In this document: positions 1 through 5,545 of the stretch, piece after piece
Position numbering within the stretch: position 1 is the first letter of the stretch
How the letters are laid out: every line of letters begins with the position of its first letter
Assembly: GCA_003557545.1 (NCBI GenBank)
Contig: PWOD01000104.1
Location: forward strand, 1-5,597
DNA from: a bacterium
GTDB lineage: Bacteria > T1Sed10-126
Direction of reading: 5' to 3'
DNA length: 5,597 nucleotides
Translations under genes and position numbers: made by a program
Notes under the pieces: model-generated
What the model saw: only the letters and a program-made list of their open reading frames with translations
The model's database searches: none
What the model was told of the DNA's origin: nothing

Positions 1-1
1 A

Positions 2-994
2 GTCTCGCAGGTTAAGCAGCAGGTTAAGGCTGACCTGGGGATTCATGCCCATAATGATTCTGCCTGCGGTGTGGCTAATACCCTGGAAGCTGTCAGGGCC
101 GGTGCCGTTCATCTGCACGGTACAATGAATGGACTGGGGGAGCGCTGTGGAAATGCTGATCTGACAGCAATTTTACCAAACTTGACCTTCAAAATGGGTT
201 ATACAACTATCGGCGAGAAAAATTTGCGTAACCTTAAACGAGCCAGCCGGTTTATCTATGAGGTGGCAAATATTGCACCGAATAACCGTAAACCATATGT
301 TGGGGATTCAGCTTTTGCTCACAAGGGAGGAATCCACGTTAGTGCGGTCAGGCGAAATCCTCGGACCTATGAACATATCGATCCCGAGCTTGTCGGTAAC
401 AGCAGACGTGTGCTGATCAGTGAGCTTTCTGGTAAAAGCAATGTTTTGCATAAAGCTGAAGAGCTTGGTTTAGAGATTGAGTCTGCCGAGGAATCAAAAC
501 GTATCGTTAAGAGGGTTAAGGAGCTTGAAAACAAAGGGTATCAATATGAAGCCGCCGATGGTTCCTTTGAGATTCTTATCAAGAAGTTGCGGGGGCAGCA
601 TAAACTATATTTTGGACTTGAGGGATTTAGAGTTATTAGTGAACAGGCGAGTGATGTTCAGCGTCTCTGTGAAGCCACAATCAAGGTGCGAGTTGGCGAT
701 CAGATCGAGCATACAGCTGCTGATGGTGTGGGACCGGTTAATGCCCTGAGTAAGGCATTGAGTAAGGCTCTGAATCAGTTCTATCCTGAACTGCAGGAGG
801 TAAAACTGACAGATTTTAAGGTGAGAGTTTTAGATGAACATTCGGGAACTGCTGCCAAGGTCCGTGTTTTGATAGAGATGACCGACCATGAAGAGTTGTG
901 GACCACTGTGGGAGTTTCGGAAAATATTATTGAGGCGAGCTGGGAAGCACTTACGGACGGAATCGATTATAAATTGATGAAAACACGGGATTAG
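2..994 (+). CDS. cimA: Citramalate synthase, 3' part (N-terminus outside the window)
   Basis: This enzyme condenses pyruvate and acetyl-CoA to (R)-citramalate, the first step of the threonine-independent route to 2-oxobutyrate and isoleucine; it is cytosolic. The frame is open from base 2 and 330 residues are visible. Family members have about 530, so roughly 200 N-terminal residues, including the DRE-TIM start of the barrel, are missing. The metal-binding HxH of GIHAHND lies at visible residues 14-19, followed by the GERCGNA and HKGGIHVSA (from residue 107) signatures of the isopropylmalate/homocitrate/citramalate synthase family. The stretch NPRTYEHIDPELVGNSRRVLIS favours the citramalate synthase branch over LeuA. 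From about residue 190 a LeuA-type C-terminal regulatory domain follows (DGVGPVNAL and the closing DGIDYKL), the domain that usually binds the feedback inhibitor. The GTG at 71 is an internal Val codon, not the start. valS follows 58 bp downstream. Homocitrate synthase is a less likely alternative. Confidence 0.93.
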   Translation, partial: VSQVKQQVKADLGIHAHNDSACGVANTLEAVRAGAVHLHGTMNGLGERCGNADLTAILPNLTFKMGYTTIGEKNLRNLKRASRFIYEVANIAPNNRKPYVGDSAFAHKGGIHVSAVRRNPRTYEHIDPELVGNSRRVLISELSGKSNVLHKAEELGLEIESAEESKRIVKRVKELENKGYQYEAADGSFEILIKKLRGQHKLYFGLEGFRVISEQASDVQRLCEATIKVRVGDQIEHTAADGVGPVNALSKALSKALNQFYPELQEVKLTDFKVRVLDEHSGTAAKVRVLIEMTDHEELWTTVGVSENIIEASWEALTDGIDYKLMKTRD

Positions 995-1039
995 GCTTAA
1001 AGCTGAGGGCCTTTAATGGGAGCAGTAAATTTATTACCT

Positions 1040-1045
1040 GAGGAG
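1040..1045 (+). promoter_or_regulatory. Ribosome binding site of valS
   Basis: GAGGAG sits 7 nt before the ATG at 1053 and fixes that start. The 58-bp gap between cimA and valS holds no clear promoter and no hairpin followed by a T run. This agrees with co-transcription from upstream. The gap is too short for a T-box leader. Confidence 0.8.
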
Positions 1046-1052
1046 TGGCAGA

Positions 1053-3713
1053 ATGAGGAAGTTGTCTGAATATGTGCCGGAAGATTTTGAACCTGAAATC
1101 TATCGTGAATGGCTGAACGAAGCGGCTTTTGTTGCTGATAATCAGTCTGATAAACCTAAATTTTCTATGGTTATTCCTCCCCCTAATGTGACTGGAAAAC
1201 TCCACATGGGACATGCCCTGAACTGTACATTGCAGGATGTGCTGGCCCGTTGGAAGCGGTTGCAGGGATATGAGGTGTTGTGGTTACCGGGTACCGACCA
1301 TGCCGGAATAGCAACACAGAACGTGGTGGAACGGCAGCTTGATAGTGAAGGAACCGGACGTGAGGAGCTGGGGCGCAAACAGTTTCTTCGGCGTGTCTGG
1401 GACTGGAAAAAAGAGTATGGGGATCGAATTGTTCATCAGCTCAAAGCCCTGGGGGTCTCCTGTGATTGGAGTCGTGAAAGATTTACTCTGGATGAGGGGC
1501 TTTCCAGAGCTGTTACCGAGGTCTTCGTAAACCTTTATGAGGATGGCTATATTTACCAGGGGGATTACATAGTTAACTGGTGTCCACGCTGCCAGACTGC
1601 GCTCTCTGATGTCGAGGTTGAACATAAATCTCTTGATGGGGCCTGGTATCATATTCGATATCCTTTTCTGAGCCGTGAAGGTTATTTGGAGGTTGCTACG
1701 ACTCGACCTGAAACAATGCTGGGTGATACTGCAGTGGCCTTTCACCCTCGTGATGAACGTTATCAGGAGCTGGAAGGGGAGATTTTGTCCCTGCCTCTCG
1801 TGGGACGGGAGATACCGGTTATAGCTGATAACAGGGTTGATCCTGAATTTGGATCAGGGCTGGTGAAGGTAACACCGGCCCACGATGAACTTGATTTCAG
1901 GATCGGTTCTGACCATGATCTTCCCATGATTAATCTGCTGAATAGAGATGGAACCTATAATCAGAATGCTGGTGAAGAATATGCCGGATTAGACCGAAGT
2001 CAGGTTCGACAGCGGGTTCTGGAGGATCTTCGGGAACAGGGCTATCTACGGGAAGTTGAAGATTATCAACATGAGGTTGGTCATTGTTATCGTTGTGAAA
2101 CTACGATTGAACCTTATCTATCAAAACAATGGTTTGTTGCAATGAAGGAGCTGGCTGCCCCGGCAATTAAAGCGGTTAAAAATAACGATGTTAAGTTTCA
2201 TCCTGAACACTGGGAAACAACGTATTTTGAATGGATGGAAAATATTCGTGACTGGTGTATAAGCCGTCAGATCTGGTGGGGGCATAGGATTCCGGTCTGG
2301 TATGGACCGGATGATAAACCGTTTGTCGCGCATGATCAGCAAACAGCCGCCGCCATGGCTGAGGAAGAATATGGCAGGGTCGTTAAATTACGGCAGGAAG
2401 AGGATGTGCTGGACACCTGGTTTTCTTCGGCTCTCTGGCCTTTTTCTACCCTTGGCTGGCCGGAAAAAAATGACGATCTTGAACAGTTTTATCCTACTGA
2501 CGTTCTTTCAACCGGTTTTGATATCATCTATTTCTGGGTCGCTCGGATGATTATCATGGGATATTATTGTCTGGATGAAAAACCGTTTGAAGACATCTAT
2601 ATTCATGCTTTGATTAGAACAGAAGATGGACAAAAAATGAGTAAATCTCTGGGTAATGCTATAGATCCGCTCGATATAATCGAGGAGTTTGGTTGTGATC
2701 CTCTGCGATTTACTCTCTGCGCCCTTGCCGCCCAGGGTAGAGATATAAAACTTTCTGTCGATCGAATAAAGGGTTTTCGTAATTTTGCCAATAAAATCTG
2801 GAATGCCGCCAAGTATCTTCAGTTTGCTCTGGATGATCAGAACCCCGAGTTTATCTATCAACCGATTGAACTTGAAGATTGCGGTCGGTTAGAAAGATGG
2901 CTATTAAGCAGATTTAAAGATTCTGTCGACAAGATCACAACGGAACTTGAAAACTATAATTTTGATCTTTATGCCAAACATATTTACCAGTTTTTCTGGC
3001 ATGAATACTGTGACTGGTATATTGAGTTTTCCAAGGTGCGTTTGCGCCACTGTTCTGAAACTGAAAAACAGCATGTCTTGCGAATACTTTTCAGGATACT
3101 TATGGAAACTTTGCAAATACTTTACCCGGTTATGCCCCACATAACAGAAAAGATTCATCGGGCAGTTTCTGAGGAGCAGGGCAATCTGGTAGACAGGGGA
3201 TGGCCCTGCCCACCAGACTCCTGGAATGATCCTCAAACTGAAAATCTAGTTGAAGCTTTGCAGGAAATCATCCGGGCCGGACGTCATTTAAAAAAAGAGT
3301 TTAATCTGCAAGGAACTAAGGGAGTCAAGCTGCTGCTTGAGTTGGAAGATGAAGAGTTACAGGAGATCTTTCAGTTTGAACCCTATATAACAGAGCTTGC
3401 CGGTGTGGAGCAACTAACTGCTCCGGGCAGCTCAGATAGTCTTAAGGATGCAGCAGTTGAGGTGCTTGATTTCGGCACTGTATATCTTCCCCTCAGTGGT
3501 TTGATTGAAGTTGATAAGGAACAGGCCCGGCTCTCTTCTGAGATTGAGGATCGTCAGGCCCGGCAGAGTCAGCTGCAGGGCCGACTGGATAATCCCCAAT
3601 TCTGTAATAATGCTCCTCGGAAGGTGGTTGAGCAGACCCGGGAGGAGCTGGCTGTTGTGGAGAATGAGATCGCCCGGCTGGAGGAACGAATCGAATTTCT
3701 CGAGGAGTTTTAA
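1053..3713 (+). CDS. valS: Valyl-tRNA synthetase
   Basis: Class I aminoacyl-tRNA synthetase that charges tRNA-Val with valine in the cytosol and hydrolyses Thr-tRNA-Val by editing. It has 886 residues, close to the usual bacterial length. PPPNVTGKLHMGH holds the HIGH motif (HMGH, residues 51-54), and KMSKS is at 528-532. A CP1 editing domain carries TTRPET (216-221) and then TPAHDELDF and DGTY. Four cysteines in two CxxC pairs (C177/C180 in WCPRC and C345/C348 in CYRC) look like the zinc ribbon known from IleRS and ValRS. The catalytic core continues with RQIWWGHRIP (405-414) and DTWFSSALWPFSTLGWP (454-470), which is typical of ValRS. The helical anticodon-binding domain starts near residue 613, and residues about 815-886 form the C-terminal coiled coil that contacts tRNA. 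All signature residues are intact, with no frameshift. ATG at 1053 is supported by GAGGAG. In many Firmicutes folC follows valS; here it does not. Confidence 0.98.
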   Translation: MRKLSEYVPEDFEPEIYREWLNEAAFVADNQSDKPKFSMVIPPPNVTGKLHMGHALNCTLQDVLARWKRLQGYEVLWLPGTDHAGIATQNVVERQLDSEGTGREELGRKQFLRRVWDWKKEYGDRIVHQLKALGVSCDWSRERFTLDEGLSRAVTEVFVNLYEDGYIYQGDYIVNWCPRCQTALSDVEVEHKSLDGAWYHIRYPFLSREGYLEVATTRPETMLGDTAVAFHPRDERYQELEGEILSLPLVGREIPVIADNRVDPEFGSGLVKVTPAHDELDFRIGSDHDLPMINLLNRDGTYNQNAGEEYAGLDRSQVRQRVLEDLREQGYLREVEDYQHEVGHCYRCETTIEPYLSKQWFVAMKELAAPAIKAVKNNDVKFHPEHWETTYFEWMENIRDWCISRQIWWGHRIPVWYGPDDKPFVAHDQQTAAAMAEEEYGRVVKLRQEEDVLDTWFSSALWPFSTLGWPEKNDDLEQFYPTDVLSTGFDIIYFWVARMIIMGYYCLDEKPFEDIYIHALIRTEDGQKMSKSLGNAIDPLDIIEEFGCDPLRFTLCALAAQGRDIKLSVDRIKGFRNFANKIWNAAKYLQFALDDQNPEFIYQPIELEDCGRLERWLLSRFKDSVDKITTELENYNFDLYAKHIYQFFWHEYCDWYIEFSKVRLRHCSETEKQHVLRILFRILMETLQILYPVMPHITEKIHRAVSEEQGNLVDRGWPCPPDSWNDPQTENLVEALQEIIRAGRHLKKEFNLQGTKGVKLLLELEDEELQEIFQFEPYITELAGVEQLTAPGSSDSLKDAAVEVLDFGTVYLPLSGLIEVDKEQARLSSEIEDRQARQSQLQGRLDNPQFCNNAPRKVVEQTREELAVVENEIARLEERIEFLEEF

Positions 3714-3907
3714 AGCTGTTGGCCGGTCCAGCAATTAATTGCAATTATCAAACTGGGCTATTGATTTTTAAAAAGTTTGAAATAGTGGTTCTATTCTGTT
3801 AAACTTCGCAGTAGTTGTACAGTTGGTTGAGGCCAGGCAATATTTTGGCTGTAATTTGACCCGGACTAAAATGGATTTTCCAAAACTCTCGATTGAGTAA
3901 AACTTTA

Positions 3908-3935
3908 TTGACTGAGTTGCTGGATTAAATAAATT
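3908..3935 (+). promoter_or_regulatory. Candidate promoter of the small membrane protein gene
   Basis: TTGACT (3908-3913), a 16-nt spacer and TAAATT (3930-3935) give a moderate match to sigma-70 -35 and -10 boxes. A start near 3942 would leave a very short leader just reaching the AGGAGG at 3943. The -10 matches consensus at only four of six positions, so this is tentative; read-through from valS is an alternative. Confidence 0.3.
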
Positions 3936-3942
3936 TCATTTT

Positions 3943-3948
3943 AGGAGG
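3943..3948 (+). promoter_or_regulatory. Consensus ribosome binding site of the small membrane protein gene
   Basis: A perfect AGGAGG lies 7 nt before the ATG at 3956. It decides the start and is good evidence that this short hydrophobic ORF is a real, well-translated gene. Confidence 0.8.
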
Positions 3949-3955
3949 GTCTGTC

Positions 3956-4261
3956 ATGTTGTTAAACATCTGTTTCGCAAGTTTTTTGGTTCTATTGCTT
4001 ATATCTGTCGTAGTATCGGCAATCCTACATTTTTCTGGTTATCTCGTCCGGGGTGGCTGGGACTCCTTTGTTAGTAAGGTATTCATCGGCTGGATAGGTG
4101 CCTGGCTTGGTTCACCGGTGCTGGGTAATTGGTTTGAGTTTCTGAAATTTGAGGGAGAGATTGATATATATATCATCCCGGCTATTCTGGGGGCTTTTGT
4201 GCTGATTGTTTTTGCTGTGGATTTTGTTAAAACCTGCAGCCAGGTATGTTGCTCCGAGTAG
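3956..4261 (+). CDS. Small multi-pass membrane protein, GlsB/YeaQ/YmgE-like
   Basis: A 101-residue hydrophobic protein, probably in the cytoplasmic membrane, with no proven function. Three hydrophobic segments are visible: residues about 3-26, 42-60 and 70-90. The middle segment, KVFIGWIGAWLGSPVLGNWF, is glycine-rich like the GWIG/GxxG core of the GlsB/YeaQ/YmgE (transglycosylase-associated) stress-protein group. The third, IYIIPAILGAFVLIVF, matches that group's final helix in style. No catalytic residues are seen, and the 'transglycosylase' label is only historical. The C-terminus carries an odd cysteine cluster (C94, C98, C99) just after the last helix. A perfect AGGAGG fixes the ATG, and a strong bidirectional terminator follows 56 bp after the stop. 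It is probably a single-gene unit. The family assignment rests on pattern recall and is moderate; that it is a membrane protein is secure. Confidence 0.72.
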   Translation: MLLNICFASFLVLLLISVVVSAILHFSGYLVRGGWDSFVSKVFIGWIGAWLGSPVLGNWFEFLKFEGEIDIYIIPAILGAFVLIVFAVDFVKTCSQVCCSE

Positions 4262-4286
4262 TTTTTTGTCTGATTTAGTTATATAT

Positions 4287-4368
4287 CGGACAAGGTTTTG
4301 TTTAACGTTGGGGCAGAAAAGAAGCTCCCGTTAGCAGAACTATAACGGGAGCTTCTTTGACTTGTCCG
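4287..4368. repeat. Outer inverted repeat enclosing the terminator
   Basis: CGGACAAG (4287-4294) and CTTGTCCG (4361-4368) are exact reverse complements. They flank the 16-bp terminator stem, 23 nt away on the left and 2 nt on the right. In RNA they could close a larger stem around the terminator. The copies are seen directly; their role is unknown. Confidence 0.7.
4318..4358. terminator. Bidirectional intrinsic terminator between convergent genes
   Basis: AAAGAAGCTCCCGTTA (4318-4333) and its exact reverse complement at 4343-4358 form a 16-bp perfect stem with a 9-nt loop. The A tract on the left arm and the T tract on the right arm make it work on both strands. It ends transcription of the membrane protein gene (stop at 4261) and of csp (stop at 4385), which converge on it. 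An extra 8-bp inverted repeat surrounds it. Confidence 0.92.
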
Positions 4369-4384
4369 CTCTGGTAGTTTGAAC

Positions 4385-4585
4385 CTAAAGCGGGGTTACT
4401 TCTACTGCGGCGAGGCCTTTATCAGTCTCTTCAAGCTCGAACTCTACTGCCTGGTTTTCTTCCAGGGTTTTGTAGCCTTCGGCTTCGATGTCAGAAAAAT
4501 GTACGAATACATCCTCGCCCGTCTCCTGTTCGATGAAACCATAACCTTTGGCGTCATCAAACCATTTAACGGTACCTGTTGGCAC
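4385..4585 (-). CDS. Cold-shock protein (CspA/CspB family)
   Basis: A 66-residue single cold-shock domain protein, an OB-fold that binds single-stranded RNA and DNA and acts as an RNA chaperone in the cytosol. Its opening [15 protein letters not shown] contains W8 and RNP1 (KGYGFI, residues 13-18), and VFVHF (26-30) is RNP2. The chain is acidic and full length for the family. The start is GTG (4585-4583), not ATG, and is supported by AGGAGG 10 nt upstream; no better in-frame start lies nearer that site. It converges with the membrane protein gene at the shared terminator. It has its own promoter and a leader of about 93 nt, as is common for csp mRNAs whose leaders control stability and translation with temperature. 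The letter suffix (cspA, B, D and so on) cannot be assigned from sequence alone. Confidence 0.97.
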   Translation of the reverse strand: MPTGTVKWFDDAKGYGFIEQETGEDVFVHFSDIEAEGYKTLEENQAVEFELEETDKGLAAVEVTPL

Positions 4586-4595
4586 TGTATCACAA

Positions 4596-4601
4596 CCTCC
4601 T
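4596..4601 (-). promoter_or_regulatory. Ribosome binding site of the csp gene
   Basis: Read on the minus strand, AAAGGAGGTTGTG contains a perfect AGGAGG 10 nt before the GTG at 4585. It decides the unusual GTG start. Confidence 0.8.
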
Positions 4602-4658
4602 TTACAGCAAAATTGTAGCTAACCCGCCTGCTAAGATAAAAGAATGATATCGATCCTG

Positions 4659-4677
4659 AAAGGCTCAAATAGCCTTT
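4659..4677 (-). promoter_or_regulatory. Hairpin at the predicted 5' end of the csp leader
   Basis: On the minus strand AAAGGCT, a 5-nt loop ATTTG and AGCCTTT form a 7-bp perfect stem. The predicted transcription start is about base 4678, so the stem would begin within a base or two of the 5' end of the mRNA. 5'-terminal stems of this kind are known to protect transcripts from 5'-end-dependent decay. No T run follows, so it is not a terminator. The role is inferred. Confidence 0.55.
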
Positions 4678-4684
4678 TAAACAG

Positions 4685-4713
4685 ACTATAGCATCTCAGT
4701 AATATTAACGCAA
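4685..4713 (-). promoter_or_regulatory. csp promoter with extended -10
   Basis: On the minus strand TTGCGT (4713-4708), a 17-nt spacer and TATAGT (4690-4685) form a sigma-70-type promoter. The -10 is preceded by TGC, giving the extended TGnTATAGT form. The predicted start near 4678 leaves a leader of about 93 nt before the GTG. The spacing and extended -10 make this the best promoter in the window. Confidence 0.7.
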
Positions 4714-4771
4714 ACAATAATTATTTTTCCTGATATAACTGTTTTAAAGCTGAACTAACAGGAGTCTGGAT

Positions 4772-4796
4772 AAAAAACTGATTTTCTGAAAAATCA
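4772..4796 (-). terminator. Weak intrinsic terminator after the 178-residue ORF
   Basis: On the minus strand TGATTTT (4796-4790), loop TCAG and AAAATCA (4785-4779) form a 7-bp stem, followed after one G by six T (4777-4772). The stem has only two GC pairs, so it may be leaky. It lies 40 bp after the stop at 4836 and before the csp promoter. A second 6-bp hairpin (AATCCC 4805-4810 with GGGATT 4822-4827) lies between the two and has no T run. Confidence 0.45.
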
Positions 4797-4835
4797 TCTG
4801 TCTAAATCCCGGTAAGAGTGGGGGATTGAACATCC

Positions 4836-5372
4836 TTATTTTTCTTTTTCAAATAGTTCTTTCATCCAGGAAATAGCTTTGTCAGCTTTATCAGCAAACT
4901 CTTTACGTCGTTTTATCAGGTGTGGGAGGGTAAGGGTGGCCAGCGAACCGGTAATCACAACAAAAATTAGGTTGATGATTAATTTCTCTACATTTTTGCC
5001 GTCCAGTTCGGCTGATTCTTCCAGGAATTTTACCAGCTTGTTGTAAATTTCGTGGAGTTCATCCTCAGGTAGTGACTGTTCTAAACCTGGATTTAAAACT
5101 GCCAGCCCTGTCTTTATCTGTGATAGTGCTTGAGGTGAGATATGGTCTTCCTGATTTTCAGCAACTATCTGCAATGCTTCGGAAATATCTTTGAGACTTG
5201 GTTCAGTGGCATAAAGATATTTTTTTAAAAAATCGGGTTGTACTGTCCGACCGATCATCAGGTCTTCGAAAATCAGGCTTAGATCTTCAGGACGGGGGGA
5301 GATTCCTGATTCAATATCAATATTCATCAGTCGAATTAGATTGGAATTTTGATTTCCAGAATCATTAGTCAT
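4836..5372 (-). CDS. Unrecognised protein with one C-terminal membrane segment
   Basis: A 178-residue protein; I do not recognise a family. Residues 1-130 are acidic and probably mostly helical, with several leucine-rich amphipathic stretches (LSLIFEDLM, LKDISEALQIV, LHEIYNKLVKFLEES). Residues about 131-152 (LIINLIFVVITGSLATLTLPHL) form one clear membrane segment. It is followed by the basic IKRRKEF and a charged amphipathic tail ending ISWMKELFEKEK. There is no N-terminal signal peptide. The positive-inside rule puts the KRRK side in the cytoplasm, so the orientation of the acidic part is uncertain. ATG at 5372 is preceded by ACAGGTGAT, a moderate ribosome site. It is a single-gene unit with its own promoter at 5449-5477 and a weak terminator downstream. 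Its length, start signals and promoter argue that it is real; the function is unknown. Confidence 0.75.
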   Translation of the reverse strand: MTNDSGNQNSNLIRLMNIDIESGISPRPEDLSLIFEDLMIGRTVQPDFLKKYLYATEPSLKDISEALQIVAENQEDHISPQALSQIKTGLAVLNPGLEQSLPEDELHEIYNKLVKFLEESAELDGKNVEKLIINLIFVVITGSLATLTLPHLIKRRKEFADKADKAISWMKELFEKEK

Positions 5373-5448
5373 AGTATCACCTGTCTGATAATCAAAACTT
5401 TTAATAACCTATCAAACCTTCAAAGCCATCTTTTCTTTTCTTTTTTGA

Positions 5449-5477
5449 ATTATAGCTTGGATTTGAAAAAATCTCCA
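5449..5477 (-). promoter_or_regulatory. Promoter of the 178-residue ORF
   Basis: On the minus strand TGGAGA (5477-5472), a 17-nt spacer and a perfect TATAAT (5454-5449) give a good sigma-70-type promoter. The -35 matches at four of six positions. Directly upstream is an A/T-rich palindrome that could act like an UP element. The predicted start near 5442 leaves a leader of about 70 nt, which opens with a purine-only run of A and G (5430-5446). Confidence 0.55.
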
Positions 5478-5492
5478 GTTTTTTAAAAAACT
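5477..5492. repeat. Perfect 16-bp A/T palindrome
   Basis: AGTTTTTTAAAAAACT reads the same on both strands. It abuts the -35 box of the promoter for the 178-residue ORF, so it could be an UP-type element or an operator. As RNA it has no loop and would be a poor terminator. Confidence 0.6.
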
Positions 5493-5545
5493 ATTGGTCA
5501 AGTCTCAAGTAGTGGTGTAAATTCATGATTCCAATAGTGGCGTAA
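5490..5545. repeat. Direct and inverted short repeats, possible mobile-element end
   Basis: TAGTGGTGTAA (5510-5520) recurs as TAGTGGCGTAA (5535-5545), 10 of 11 identical with a 25-nt offset. ACTATTGG (5490-5497) is exactly inverted as CCAATAGT (5531-5538), and its flank TCA (5498-5500) also matches the inverted flank TGA (5526-5528) after a 2-nt gap. Repeated blocks near the end are typical of some insertion sequences, such as the IS21 family. Just beyond, on the minus strand, an open frame running in from the window edge ends at a TGA (5549-5547). No transposase motif is visible, so the mobile-element reading is tentative. Confidence 0.4.

Larger units (their letters stand above)
3714..3955. 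other. AT-rich intergenic gap after valS
   Basis: No ORF with family signatures or a ribosome site is visible in these 242 bp, and there is no strong terminator directly after valS. It holds a perfect 12-bp palindrome GCAATTAATTGC (3731-3742) and a possible imperfect hairpin at 3773-3806. In that hairpin AAGTTT pairs with AAACTT and, inside, AATAG pairs with CTATT around the loop TGGTT. No T run follows either structure, so neither is a standard intrinsic terminator. The last 50 bp probably hold the promoter and ribosome site of the next gene. Confidence 0.5.

Noticed and set aside
737-772. SKALSKAL tandem codon repeat in cimA as a recent duplication
   Set aside because: The family normally has a similar Ala-Leu periodic helix here (after GPVNAL), so it is conserved helix rather than an insertion.
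995-1052. Terminator or T-box between cimA and valS
   Set aside because: TTAAAG/CTTTAA (997-1002 / 1011-1016) is a 6-bp AT-rich stem without a T run, and 58 bp is far too short for a T-box leader.
3715-3732. GCTG...CAGC hairpin after the valS stop as a terminator
   Set aside because: The stem is only 4 bp and no T run follows.
3432-3744. Minus-strand ORFs of 83-100 codons opposite the ValRS coiled coil
   Set aside because: They mirror the codon bias of valS, lack ribosome sites and show no plausible domain.
4379-4618. Plus-strand 79-codon ORF over the cold-shock gene
   Set aside because: It is antisense to a csp gene with all family motifs, and it has no ribosome site and no recognisable protein features.
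4444-4668. Minus-strand 74-codon ORF overlapping csp in another frame
   Set aside because: It starts in the csp leader without a ribosome site and runs out of frame through the conserved cold-shock domain, so it is a shadow.
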